Source: Nemopilema nomurai (Eukaryota > Cnidaria > Scyphozoa > Rhizostomeae > Rhizostomatidae). Taken from it: 64,000 nt of DNA. The stretch covers positions 3,927,560-3,991,559 of the forward strand of contig ML133383.1 of assembly GCA_003864495.1 (NCBI GenBank). Reading direction: 5' to 3'. The notes beneath the pieces were generated by a model. That model saw nothing but the letters and a program-made list of their open reading frames with translations. It was not told where the DNA came from and did not search any database. A program made the position numbers and the translations under genes. Position 1 is the stretch's first letter; each line of letters starts with the position of its first letter. Below, in pieces: positions 37,901 through 48,799 of this stretch.

Positions 37901-39833
37901 AGCATGCCGCAAGAACGATCTCTGGCATAATCAAAACTCATTAGACCAATTAAATCGAACTCACCACAATCATTTCTGACTTCTCAAGAATGAGACAATC
38001 AAACCCTCTCTTGCCTTGCACTGATTGCTTTCCAAAGCTGTGGAAACAATGTATAAGTGAAACTTTGAAGGCAAATGGTCAGCAAGAATCAGAGCACGAC
38101 TCGATCCACTCGGAAGTCACCTCCGGGTAACATATAAATACAGACAAGCAACCCCATTGACAGGTATACGGATAATTTGACAGGCTGTCACATTCGCCGG
38201 GGGTGTCTCGCTAACATAAAGAAATAACTTGATATCCAACATATCGAGCAAGCACAGCTAAACAACATCAAAGTTGGATCTGGCTTATCTAGAGCATACG
38301 CTAGTCATTTATGCTAACTCTTGTTTTCATTTTGTTGAGGAATGTATGACTAATATTGGCTCCATTTGCGATCGTTAATTGTGTGCTAACGACGCGCTAA
38401 TTGCATTCTATAAATACATTAAATTATGGCTTGATTGATAGACACTTTCCCGGATCTTTGTCGCTAGCCTCAATTCTCCACACCCATTTTAGCAACTTCC
38501 TATAACTGCGAGCTGCTGCAATTAGCGAATCAATGCGTACAGAAATCATTTTCGATAGATTTATTGGTCTCTTTTTTAACCATCCCCCTTTACTGGCACT
38601 GCAGGAGATAATAGAAATCACAGGACGTCGAACACGCAACAGGCTTTGCCCATGAAAAAAGCTGTGAACACGCAAGAAGACTGGAGCTGCGTACATGCAA
38701 AAGGAACTTGCAAGTAATACTTTACACCCAAGGCGCTTAAAATCGGCAGTTTGGCACTCACCTGCTTCCTGGTAAATACATACATCCATCGAGGAAAACA
38801 GACCCACTTAACAAGATGTACCAGCAGTAGCTTAAGTCATCAGACCTAAACAAAGGAGGACAGAGAGCGCTGATTTATTTTCCAAGTCGCAAAGCAAGCC
38901 TTTTCGTCCCGTTGGAAATTAGTTGGGTTATATTGAATCGTTTGAAGAGGATCTGAGGCATGGCAGAATCACACACTCGTAGGCATGCTTTTTGCAAAGG
39001 TAGAAAATAGTCTACGCCATCAAAATATTTGAATCTGTATCATGATTAAGTTTTTTCCTGTCATTATCTGTGTTGCTTTTTCATAAAATTAAGTCATATA
39101 AAAGAGCAACAAAAACGATACATATTGCAATGAGCATTTTATATTTAGTGCTGGTTAACAGAAGTTTGTGCATATGTTATATGAAACTTAATAGCTGTAG
39201 AGGTGGTCTGGCACACCAAATGCTGCAAAAACTGACAAGAAAAAGTTCTCACATGTACAGCAATTCATTTGAGTCATGAACTTCATATCTTGCATTTAAA
39301 GCCATGGCTCTACAATACAGAAAAACATAAATAAACAGCAACTCTAACTATTTATAAATTCCTAAACAGTTTCTTGTAATAAAACAAAATGATGTCTAAT
39401 AAAACAAAGAAAGAGGCTGCTTGAAGTTTTGCAGATCATACCCAAACTCTTTCTTAAAGTTTGAAGCAAAATTCAAGCAAAAGTTGAACCTTTTTCCTAA
39501 AGTCAAATCTAAAACAAAAATGAAGTATTTACCCTCTTAAGAGCTAGAGGTTTATAGAACAAAGAGCTATCATACAATGCAAGACTAGCCATAAATTTTG
39601 TAACTGCATACAGGTCTCTAACAAACAACAAGCATATTCTGGCAAAAAAAATCTTAAGCAATACTGTTTATAATATAGTTAACAATGCAACTAGTGGCAA
39701 ACAGAGGTCCCATTCTGTAATAGCTATCAAGCCATGGGATATATCAATTATGAACAAACTACCTTATTGTTGAGTCTGACAGTTTAGAATTGGCCTGCAT
39801 CTTACGTAAGTGTCGATATATGAGTTCCACATC
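17749..39833 (-). CDS. RAPGEF2/6: Rap guanine nucleotide exchange factor, RAPGEF2/6 (PDZ-GEF) type, about 1,160 aa resolved
   Basis: I resolved 38 exons on the minus strand with AG/GT borders. Neighbours are phase-compatible throughout, except for one small missing exon after the first. From the N-terminus the product has a degenerate cNMP-binding-like region, an acidic linker, a second cNMP-binding-like domain, a REM (RasGEF-N) domain, a PDZ domain, a Ras-association domain and a CDC25-type RasGEF domain, then a basic/Ser/Pro tail. That order is diagnostic of PDZ-GEFs, which load GTP on Rap1/Rap2 at membranes and junctions. Matching blocks include [53 protein letters not shown] and [11 protein letters not shown]. 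No stop or frameshift interrupts it, so the gene looks functional. The true first coding exon is not identified and probably lies between 39.85 and 42.3 kb. The tail is much shorter than in vertebrate RAPGEF2 and ends without the vertebrate VSAV motif. Confidence 0.93.
20444..20548 (-). other. Possible optional RAPGEF exon (KKKW-type)
   Basis: A TTTCAG acceptor at 20549 opens a frame compatible at both ends (phase 0) that contains FAKKKWSQG. Vertebrate RAPGEF2 has KKKWRSLG at about this position in an alternatively used segment. The donor (GTTGTG) is weak and the first half of the exon resembles nothing, so this is tentative. Confidence 0.3.
21000..23276 (-). other. RAPGEF: CDC25/RasGEF catalytic domain
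   Basis: Exons 23202-23276, 22951-23052, 22651-22750, 22353-22401, 22056-22134, 21642-21725, 21258-21332 and 21000-21071 encode [93 protein letters not shown] and [12 protein letters not shown]. These are the hallmarks of a Rap-specific exchange domain in the order expected, with the catalytic hairpin region intact. All junction phases agree. Confidence 0.95.
24129..30474 (-). other. RAPGEF: linker and Ras-association domain
   Basis: Linker exons are 30396-30474 (contains KPPDRNSIA), 29957-29982 (DFKREQQMK), 28862-28965 (contains [14 protein letters not shown]) and the start of 26596-26776. The Ras-association fold follows: end of 26596-26776 ([18 protein letters not shown]), 25023-25087 ([17 protein letters not shown]), 24485-24595 ([16 protein letters not shown]) and 24129-24183 ([11 protein letters not shown]). 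The unusual two-base phase between 28862-28965 and 26596-26776 is satisfied, which supports the join. Confidence 0.88.
27139..27375 (+). repeat. 14-bp minisatellite, about 17 copies
   Basis: The unit GGCACTGGCATCAA repeats head to tail with almost no variation (one copy has GGAACTGG). It lies in the RAPGEF intron between 28862 and 26776. Because 14 is not a multiple of 3, long open frames in two registers are artefacts of the repeat. Confidence 0.97.
30793..32617 (-). other. RAPGEF: PDZ domain
   Basis: Exons 32537-32617 ([13 protein letters not shown]), 32010-32051 ([14 protein letters not shown]), 31623-31670 ([12 protein letters not shown]) and 30793-30939 ([16 protein letters not shown]) make up the domain, all in phase 0. 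The carboxylate-binding loop reads GAGI where vertebrates have GFGI. The loop after the second strand is a few residues shorter than in RAPGEF2. Confidence 0.9.
32702..33413. repeat. Purine-only (GA-rich) degenerate satellite filling a RAPGEF intron
   Basis: About 710 bp are almost exclusively G and A on the plus strand, built from variants of GGAGAGAGGAGAGC with higher-order duplications. The stretch occupies nearly all of the intron between exons 33422-33493 and 32537-32617. In the RAPGEF transcript it is CU-rich. Long frames on both strands here are repeat artefacts. Confidence 0.97.
33422..34314 (-). other. RAPGEF: REM (RasGEF N-terminal) domain
   Basis: Exons 34150-34314, 33881-33988 and 33422-33493 carry [43 protein letters not shown] and [12 protein letters not shown], all in phase 0. 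In this family the REM domain supports the catalytic helical hairpin. The next intron is occupied by a long polypyrimidine repeat in the transcript. Confidence 0.93.
34510..36228 (-). other. RAPGEF: second cNMP-binding-like domain
   Basis: Exons 36197-36228, 35631-35735, 35213-35371 and 34510-34659 encode [46 protein letters not shown] and [12 protein letters not shown]. The phosphate-binding segment looks degenerate after the LGDCFGV turn, as in other PDZ-GEFs, which are generally not classical cAMP-activated enzymes. The donor after 35631 is GTTCTT, a weak but usable site. Confidence 0.9.
36398..37546 (-). other. RAPGEF: Ser/acidic linker
   Basis: Exons 37415-37546, 37103-37250, 36890-36939 and 36398-36470 encode a linker with the Ser-rich block [13 protein letters not shown], an acidic stretch [14 protein letters not shown] and the conserved [17 protein letters not shown]. 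The same order (Ser-rich, acidic, [12 protein letters not shown]) occurs in vertebrate RAPGEF2/6. Junction phases are 1, 0 and 1 and all agree. Confidence 0.88.
37965..39833 (-). other. RAPGEF: N-terminal cNMP-binding-like region
   Basis: Exons are 39763-39833 (starts [13 protein letters not shown], equivalent to the family's EDLN-IY helix), 38762-38845 (contains [10 protein letters not shown]) and 37965-38037 (contains FGKQ and CLILEKSEM). Exon 39763-39833 ends with two bases of a codon and 38762-38845 begins with one, so they could join directly, but the beta strands between them would then be missing. One exon is therefore probably unplaced. The stretch 39533-39617 is a candidate (open, correct phase at its 5' side) but its donor is one base out of phase with the next exon. 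Confidence 0.85.
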
Positions 39834-42300
39834 CTGCAGAAAAAGTATGTTCATTAAACAAAGTCAACCAGAAAAAGCAAGGGTTTGTATATTAACTATT
39901 CAGTTTTTGTAGTAAAGAGCTTGGCATAATGCATTGTACAATGATTGTATTTGAAAAAATGTTAAGTGATCTTTAAAAGTGCTGTTCAAAAAGTGGACCC
40001 TACTGAAAAAAGACCATGAAGTTGCATTTGTGGAAAATTGCTTACTCAACATTTTCTTTCACAAACAGTTAGTGGGATGCACAAAAAATACAGTAAAGAG
40101 TGTGGATGTTTTTCGAATGGCTAACCTTGCCACCTCTTCGCTGGGGTGGAATCAACAGGCTGCTTTTAAAGCAGAGAAAATTTGACTGTGCGTCAGAAGA
40201 CATCTTTAGAAAAGATCAGCACAAGCCAGCAACTAAAAACTCCATGTTTTGTCTCACAAGAACATTTCTATAACCAGAAAAAAAATAATTTTTAAAAAGT
40301 AGAATATGTATCACCGCAACACCATAAAAGCATGGTCCTTTCAAACCTTTTTATGATTTTGAGGAAGCTATCTATTCAAGACCATGAAAACAGAGGATAG
40401 AAACTTCTTTCATAGCTATGATTGGAAGTAACCACATGGTGGGGCACAATCTCAGCTAAATCATAGTTACACTAGAAAAAGTTGAGTATTGCTTACCATA
40501 AGATTAAAACAAGGATCAATTCAACTAGCAATGACTAAAAAGCAATAGGGATCAATCCAAAGTCAAATCATGATTGATCATGATAAACTGTCCAACTTGA
40601 TGCCTTCAAGATTTTCTCTAAGGAAATTATCCAAAATAATTGATTTTCTAGCAATACAAATAGTAATTTATTGTATTATAAAGGAAATGTATATAGAGGG
40701 GCAAATTTGAGCAACTTCGTACCAGTGGTAAATTTATCCAAGATTTACTTCAGCTGATAACATTCCAATATCAAGAAAGCATTCTCTTCAATCTACAAAT
40801 AAAAATAAAAGACTTTCAGTATGCAATAATAAACTATAAAAGAATAGGGAAACTGTCTAATACCAAGAATTACATGGTATTAAACATGTGACTTGTCTGA
40901 TGGAGAAAACTGCATATGGCTTTAAAAGAGGGTAACATAAACTTTTCTTTTCAATTTTGGTAGCATCATAAATGCTCATGTGCATGAGATTATTTCCAGG
41001 AAGAATCTGCCCAATTGAAAAATAGAGCAGCATAAAAGAAACCTCAGCTTCTCATAACTTAACCAAAGAGTGTTTTTAACTTAACCTTTAAAAACTGAGT
41101 TATTTAAATCAGGGCTATTAAACATAGATGTGGCATTATGCAGCGTGGCAATCAAACATTGTGTTTAAAGCTAATACATATCAGGGTTGTGAATTTTATC
41201 TCTACTTAGCAATGAGAACACTTGGCTGCAATATTTTTTCAATTTTCACTTCCTGAAATCCTAATAGCAAACGTCTTGTACAATTTTGAGGCTCCCTAAT
41301 CCCCCACAACTTTCAACAAAGCTGATTTTAGGTTAGATAAGTATAGTCAGATCAAAGGGAAAATAGAATGCATTCTATGCATACATCATTTAACTTAATT
41401 TGAAAAATATGCTAATGCAAATATAAGATTGGGCTTTTCTGCAACATTGAGCAGTGTTGTTTTAGTTGGCTTCTAAAAAGAGACATGAAATGGAGAAATC
41501 AAGGACCACTAGAATTCATGCCAGGCTTAATGTATTGTATTACATAAAGTAATCAAGATATGGGAATCAAATCCTGAGCAAATGGTCAAAAGCAATGGTT
41601 CATTTCAAAGGATATCACTAGAGTTTAGGTAACAAAATGTCAAGTCTCTTTCACCTTTTTCAGCAATTTGTGCTGCACAAAATGATCTCGATACCAACAA
41701 ACAAGACAAATCAACCATTTCGAACTACAACTATCATGTTCGAAATTCCTGACAACAATATTTTCCAATGAGCAAATCACTATTTGCTTTAATCTCCCAT
41801 AGCGCAAATTAGACAGGTAGGCCTAAACCATGCCCAAGGTGGAGTAAAAGAATTACCTGCTAACACATTACCATAGATTCTAAACTCAAGAAACATGCAA
41901 GTTACGGGAAAAGCTGTTCACAACACCCTTTATTCACTTTGTTCGCTAAAAACGTAGGCCTTCAATGCTGGCCTGTAAAGTTGTTAAGATAAACACAAGA
42001 CAAGTCTAGCCCCTACAGCTTGCTGTCTACATTAAATTTCCTGTAAAATTCGGCTTGTAGAAATTGAATCATTGACAACGAAATATAAAAGGCATATGGA
42101 CAAATAGGAGAGAGATGTTGTAACTTTAGGCCTGTCAAGGGGGCCAATAAGAGCTTGAACACTGATATCAGTTATTACCTTGGCATTTGGCAGGGGCTTT
42201 TGGCTCCTCCTCGTTAATCAAAAGATCAGATCTCAGCATAGATTTAGATATTGCCTTTCAAACATTGGCCTTGAGCGATAAAACAGCTTCCTTGATTCCT
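39834..42300. other. Region expected to hold the RAPGEF first exon(s); none resolved
   Basis: A candidate at about 42177-42237 on the minus strand has an ATG and a GTAATA donor, but it ends in phase 1 whereas the next known exon needs phase 0. I could not resolve a better one. The rest is AT-rich and featureless. Confidence 0.35.
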
Positions 42301-43076
42301 ATTATATGAGATGTTTGACTTAATTTCCTCTCTGTTCTGGCCAACCCTCAGTTCACGTACATTGGACAAGTCAGATACACACCTTCGCAGAGGGCGTCAG
42401 GCTTGAGCACCGGACAAGAAGAAGCAGTGAGGGCCACGAAAGGGGGTCCGGCCACTGCAATGGAGAAGGAGGGGACATTGGCTGTCTATGGTTGCACGAA
42501 ATATCAGATAGACATTATTCTGAACAATATGAATCTATCAAAACATAACCTAGGGTTCTTCTCTGCTGCCAATCGACACCACCGATGCACTGGGCATGGT
42601 TCAATATTTAATTAAGTTAAAAGCCGCCGAAAACATTCCACGTTATCTCTCAACCGGGAAACATTTTCAAGAATTTTGGGCGTAATAATTAAGATAAGTG
42701 GTATGTCATGTCTAATAAAGGGGTAGAAAATCACCAAAAATCACACCAAGGTTCAATTTAAGAAGTATAAAGAGTCAATTCGTACCCAGTTTTAACGAAA
42801 AGAAGGGTTTTCTTGAGACGGATAGTTGTTTTTGATCTGCGTAATCTGAAAAATGGAGCAATAGGGATAAAAGGCCTTCTGGTAAAAGAGCTCATTGGCT
42901 TGGAAATAGAAGTTGATTTTTTCTTCTTGTTGACGGCGAAGCCCAGCCCACGCTGAAGGCTAAAGATGATTCTTTCCCTTCTTGTTCCCATTTCCCACAG
43001 TGGGCTTTGATATGCAAACGTCGGAAAATAACCAAAAGCTGACCGAATAAATAGCCCGTTGCGGTATGGACGAAAA

Positions 43077-43150
43077 AGTACTTTAAGTATGCAGAAACTA
43101 GTTCCGCTTTTTCTAGTCATTTAGAAGTTTTGTACCGCAAAGCACTTGTT
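43077..43150 (+). repeat. Second copy of the 16.5-kb dispersed repeat
   Basis: GTACTTTAAGTATGCA followed by CTAGTTCCGCTTT and TTTTGTACCGCAAAGCACTT aligns base for base, with scattered differences, with about 16517-16590 on the same strand. Two copies about 26.5 kb apart imply a dispersed family. Confidence 0.75.
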
Positions 43151-43484
43151 TACAAAGATCTATCATACATAATGTTATTTTCGTATGGTTTCATGTGTAT
43201 TGGTTGCTCTTGTTAGAGGGACAATGATTTCTGAAAAGAGTGAGAAATGTAGGATACTGAAATTGTTTTGCATTCCTATTAGTTTATTCAACTTTGAGAA
43301 GCGAACAAAACTGTTGCCAATTAAATGTATGCTCTTGAACGTAAACTGAAAGCCACCTCTACTTTTGTGAATTAAAAGATTGGGCTCGTTTCCTCTTGGC
43401 AACTAAATTCCTTAACTTTTGCTCAGAAACTCACCTAAGCACAATAATTTTTAAAAAACCAGAAGATGTTGGCCATCTTGATCT

Positions 43485-44110
43485 ATCTTTTTATTTCATT
43501 ATTCTTGTTCTCATTTTTCTAGCTCTAACCCTTTGCTTATTTTACATCGTCCGAGTTTAGTTCTTTGTCACTAGTTTGTTCCATGATCGTATTTGTTTCC
43601 GCCCTTTGTTTCACTCTTCTTGCTCTTGTATTTCCCATTCAAGCTCATTGACTTATTCTACTTTATTTTGCTTCGGCTCTTCATCATTAGTTTTTTTTAA
43701 CTTTCGTATCGTTCCAGTTTTTGTTTCCTTCTTCTTGCTCTAATTTTTCTTGTGCAAGCCCTTTGTTTCATTTCATTTAATTCCTTTTAGTTTTTTCCTA
43801 CTCTTGCTGTACCTGTGTTTGTCTTTCTCCCTTCGTCTTTACTTTGACTCATGATCGCATCTGTTTCGGTCTTTTTCTATTCTTTCGCCTTTGTTTTCCC
43901 AATGGCAGCCATTTGTTTTATTTAACTTTACTCTGGTTTTGTTCTTTATCACTAGCTTGTTTCGCTATCGTTTTGTTTCATTTTTCTTGCAACTGTTTTG
44001 TTTTCTTCTCTCCGTCACTAGATTGTGTCACCATCGTATCGTTTTAGTTTCTCTTTCCTTCCCTTCTTTCTAATGTCCTTTTCATTCTATTGTTTTTTGG
44101 CTTTCCTGTT
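43485..44110 (+). repeat. Pyrimidine-rich degenerate tandem repeat
   Basis: A block resembling TTCTTTGTCACTAGTTTGTT followed by an ATCGTAT-GTTT motif and CTTCTTGCTCT recurs at irregular spacing (about 43560, 43680, 43940, 44010). The whole region is T/C-rich on the plus strand. It looks like an old, decayed minisatellite. Confidence 0.65.
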
Positions 44111-45399
44111 TACACCAACCTTATTAGATTAAAGACTGCTTTTATTTAGGCAAGTATTATTCAAGGACCTACGGTAGAAAAGCAAAAGTCGTAGGTAGGC
44201 AAAAGGATTTACTAGCCAAATTTTTCGAAGAGGGAACGCGTTGGTTGATGATTCTATGACAATCATACCCAAGTGGTTTTCGATTTTTCTGGACTGCACG
44301 AAAGGAATATTTTCCTTTGTCATCAGGAAAGTTGATACAAGCAAAGACTACTGTTACAAATTGGTTTATGCAGTAAATCCTGTGCTGCCTTGAATCTTCT
44401 GCCTTGCTTGCCCAAGCAGCTACACCTAATTTTATCAACGTAACAACGTCCTTTATTCACGTTTAAGCCTTCTCTGTGACAACCAAAAACTTCAAAATAG
44501 CACGAAACAGTGACCAATTTTCCGATACTCTGTAGCTGAAGATGTTGCCCTTAAGATGAGTCACACTTAATTTGGATATTGCGAATCTTGCAATTACGAC
44601 GTGGATGCTCTTTTCTGAAGCGGTTTTTGTCCTAATCCTCGTGGGAACATGCTGCTTTATTCTTTTCTCAAATCTTCATGTTTTGCATCATACATACCGA
44701 GTTTCTCATTCGCAAGTAATTTCTTATATTACTGTCATTTCTCCTATATTCATGAGGAATACTCAAGTGTATTTCAGTGTACATTACTTAATAGTGCTCT
44801 ACCTTGCATTAAATGTTTTGTTGATGTTCACTAAACACAAGAATTTGAAAACACGATCCTGTTAACTTTCTTACAGTAAAAGTAAGTGGACAATGGGTTT
44901 AAAACCTTGCTTCAAACTGTGGATGGTAACAATATCCTAAACTTTGCAATTAATTTCAACAATTTTTCAAAAAATTCTCTAGGTGTCAACAGTATGAAGT
45001 ACGTTTCTACTTCTCTAAGTTATGAGCTGCTTTGTAGAGAATCATTCAGTGCTTTCACCAGTATACTGATTCATGTGAAAAACAAGCAGAAAACTCAACA
45101 TTCTCAACATTAAAAATGTAATAATTTAAAAAACTAGCATGCACTTCAAATAAGCTAAGTGACAAAAGCTGGTACCAAAAACTTGCAAAACCGAAAATCC
45201 ATGAATAGAAAACTAAAAAGGTTTTTGATAAATCAATTTTCTACTGTAAAATGAAAACTGACATCATATATATCAATATAGGTACTGACCAGGCCCTGTG
45301 CTAGAATGAAGGCAAATACATAGAAACATAGACAGAGACAAGGCACTAAAACTGTTGTTAGGGCAGCATATCACAAAAGGGGTGACATTAAACAGTCTT

Positions 45400-45405
45400 T
45401 TTATT
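45400..45405 (-). terminator. Candidate polyadenylation signal of the p24 gene
   Basis: This reads AATAAA on the minus strand, about 195 bp beyond the p24 stop codon. Confidence 0.45.
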
Positions 45406-45599
45406 GTCGCCTAATCCAAAAACATTCTCAAAAACTACAAACGATGAGCTGGTTTTCCATCCAACAGCTGCTATGATCATGCAGAACCAAGCAATGGTCT
45501 TAAGTTTCCTTACATCAGAGCTTTCCATCATTAGCCTAACTGCATCTTAAAGATAATCCATTTTGATGAAGAGCATTAACAAAAAACAAAACAAACTTG

Positions 45600-47367
45600 T
45601 CACCTTTTATTCTCAGCAAATAGGTTTCTAACTAGAGTCACCTGTAATACAGCAACAACAACAATAAGAACACAAGATGCAAATGAAAACCAGTTAACCC
45701 TTGAAATATTGCTATCTAAGATGTACATGTGTCTCCCTGACTTTGCTCTGTAAGATCCTTGAAAGTTGCTCACTGTGTCCATTTGTTTGCGAAGAGCTTC
45801 AGTTACTTTCTGAAAATTGAAATATTGTATAAAGCAGATATAAATTATAGTAAATATGCGATAAAATAAAAATAAAAAATATATTTATGAAAGGAAACAA
45901 ATTTGTTGTCTAAAAACCTTTCACTTGCTCAGTTAAGATATCATGAGCTGGACTTTGCAGTACTTTCAAATGAGTACAGATAGATGCATCACTAGCAAAA
46001 GGCTATTGCACTTAATGCTCAGGTCCTTATAACACTAGCTTCTGAAATTGAATCTAAATTCAATACATCTCAACAAACCAAAATGGAAAGGATGCTAAAA
46101 ATCTGAAACTTACCACAATTTGAGCATACATTTCACTGCTAGTGGAATTATCAGCTGTTAAAACTGTGTTCAACTCTTGATAAATCTGCACATTGTCATC
46201 AAACAGACCAAGATCAAAATAGATGACCTTTTCAGCAAACATACTTCTTTTATTATCAAAACAAAAGTCATGCACCCCATCTTCAGTGATGTCTATAGTC
46301 TTTTCAACAGAAGTTGTTTCAAATTCTTCAGAAAGAATCTTCCCTGAAGGTGCAATAATTCTATAAGTAGCTTTCAAATCACCTCCTTTCATTACCTAAA
46401 ATAAAGTGATTCAATAAATAAAAAGGGCAAATATGTAAAAAACTTATATATAGGTAGAAAAATAAGTTTTCCCAGTGACAGCATGCAAACCCCCCCAATA
46501 CACAGAAAACACAACAAAACTTATAGAATTGCACCTCCCAATGAAGAAAAACTACAGTAAAGGAGGGTATCTTTTTACTCAAATGGAAATCTCCTCTCAG
46601 CTTTCAAAGACTGGAGACCTGTTAAAAACTTTCCTTTTCTAGCAATCTTGAAATATTTACATTCCTCTTCTCAAATGAGCCTTGCAATTCGTTAACACAG
46701 TCGTATGAATGTCCTCCCCCCCCCCCCCTTGATGGAGCTGGTTTTAAAGAAATTTTGGAGGAATTAATCCTGTTCTGACCTGCATGAGAGGACTTCTCAT
46801 ATAAGCTGTTAGCTAAATGTGAAATTAATTGGAAGGGTAAAAAGTGTGCCCTACTGAATCTCAATGTCTTATTCAGGTTTCTCAAAAAATCGATTAAACA
46901 AAGAAAGCATGCTAATTTTGCCGTATGTCCAAATTGTGCAAAAAAAGCAGAAACCACAGAGTCACAAGCGGGGTCGCCCTTTTAGCTCAACAATAACATG
47001 GCCATTACCCAAACTTTTAAGTTACTTTCCGGCAAAGTGGCACGGTTAGAGGCCCAAGAACGATACAAACAAGGTCTCTCTATTTCGGTAATTATTTATG
47101 ATTCCGAAAAGTACTGCCCCACGGGTTTTTCCTTTTTCTGCGTGATACTTTGGTGCGAAGGAAAGGGGAAACAGTTACCTCCATTTCAAAGTCTAAGACC
47201 GTTCCATTTGCGATTGAGCGATGAAAACAATCGACCTTCCCCGGTCCGATTATATAAGAGACACCATCTTCCATACATAGTAAATGATCAACCATTAAAG
47301 CTACAATTAGTAGCTTCATTGACAAATCGAGAATCATTTTTGTGCACCTCTCACACTCCCTCTTCAT
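45600..47367 (-). CDS. TMED1/5: p24/TMED-family ER-Golgi cargo receptor, gamma type
   Basis: Three exons (47179-47367, 46114-46395, 45600-45809) join in phase 0 to give 226 residues at the longest start. Exon 1 gives a signal peptide (core LLIVALMVDHLLC) and the first GOLD strands with the conserved cysteine in KVDCFHR. Exon 2 holds the rest of the GOLD domain (YRIIAPSGKIL, second cysteine in HDFCFDN, SMFAEKVIYFDL) and the start of the coiled coil. Exon 3 holds the coiled coil, one transmembrane helix (WFSFASCVLIVVVAVLQV) and a short cytosolic tail, LVRNLFAENKR, with an LF pair like the FF/LF coat-binding motif and basic end of p24 proteins. The family shuttles between ER and Golgi in COPI/COPII vesicles. 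The best match is the TMED1/TMED5 subfamily. Internal ATGs at 47337 or 47319 would give a shorter leader. Confidence 0.9.
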
Positions 47368-47499
47368 CGAATTCCGGTTTTGACAAACAATCTCGTTTCA
47401 AGACACCCGAGATTGAAACCGAGGCGGGATACCTTGACCTACTTCGCACTCTTTCTGGTACAGTTACCAAGTATTTAGCTGTCGTCCTTCGTTAAGTTG

Positions 47500-48799
47500 T
47501 TCTATGTTTCTATATCTACGTCATATCATAAGTTAGAGATAAGTTTAACTATCCTTTCTTTTATCTTACATTCTGTAAACGAAGCCAAATGATTACCTTT
47601 GAAGTTGTTTTTTCGAGACCTTTTGCTTGCAAGCTTTTTTAAATGAGTGTATAAACATTCACAATCAACAACTCAAGAGTTGGCATTTCAGTAGTCGTAA
47701 AAGCCATCTTCGGCACAAATGTCAATAAGGCCTAATCTAGCAACATCTGCTTTTCAGAATAGACATCTATCAACGATTCACGATTAACTGCAATTGAATC
47801 TCTCCGAGACTTTGCAGTTAGCACGTTAAAAATGATTGGCATTTACTGACTAAGGTTTTAGTTGAAAGATATCCTGTCATCAATAACCCCAGGGGCAATT
47901 GTGCCCCAGCTTATTCCCTGCTCCTGTGATGCTGGCATTCTTTGTTATCAGCGAGGCAGTAGTTAGTGGAAGTGCTAGAAATGAGGTGCTCTAAAAATAA
48001 AAAGTGAACAGAGGCCCGTGGGACAATAATGGAACCTTAAAAAAATTGCATGCGAAATGGTTAAAGGTAGCTGGTGAGGCGAGCATTGCCTGTGCGGATG
48101 TTGTTGCCATGTGCATTTTGTTGCATGCCAACTGAGCAAAGACCCTGCAGCATTGCTTGGCCGTGGTTCTGCCGGTTGATCGATTATGAACTCACAAGCT
48201 GGTACATCTGCATCGGGCTCAATTCACACTGTGCTATGAGATATTAACACCAGGTATATTAATCGATTGAGAACGAAATTGAACGTTTTCATATGAAACG
48301 CCAAAGTAAACCACGTCTAAAACTTTATTTGATGATGTGCAAATATGACAGTGTATTTAAACCAACTTGAGTGAGAAAAGCAAATGGAGAATATCATTTG
48401 CAGGTACAAACTGGTGCATTTTAATGCATCAAAGTTAACATAAATTGGAGTTTTTCCCCATATTGACGAAAGCTGTGCAAATGAAAATCAGAAGTTGCCA
48501 TTTATATTTGACAAAGCGGGTACAGCTCAATGAAGATGAATGTGTCTGATGTCGATTGACTTACAATCCAAACACAACAGACCCAAACAAACCATGGTAG
48601 GGGTGTGATTGCAAAAAGGTTGTTCATAACCATCGTGGTAGAGCTGGGAGTGAATGGGAAGAATTTCAGTCATCCTGCGCCCTATGAAGAAAGCTTGAGG
48701 GTTCTTTGGAAGTTAGACATCACAGTCTGTTAGAGTTGGATGTTCAACGTTTTGAAAAGCCTCCATCCCCAATACGTTTAATCAGGGACGGACAAGCGC
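47500..48799. other. Spacer between divergent p24 and GPCR genes
   Basis: About 1.4 kb separates the p24 start (minus) from the GPCR start (plus). I see no exon or RNA gene. It must hold both promoters, but I can identify no clear TATA box or other element. Confidence 0.45.

Larger units (their letters stand above)
42300..45399. other. Intergenic, repetitive, no gene recognised
   Basis: The stretch holds a diverged copy of the 16.5-kb dispersed repeat and a pyrimidine-rich degenerate repeat. Open frames are AT-rich and low-complexity, and none shows domain structure. Confidence 0.5.

Noticed and set aside
42177..42237. Candidate first RAPGEF exon (ATG with GTAATA donor)
   Set aside because: It ends in phase 1 while the first confirmed exon needs phase 0, so it cannot join directly. 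It was kept only as a note.
46998..47495. 165-codon plus-strand frame
   Set aside because: It is antisense to the first exon of the p24 gene, whose protein homology is clear on the minus strand.
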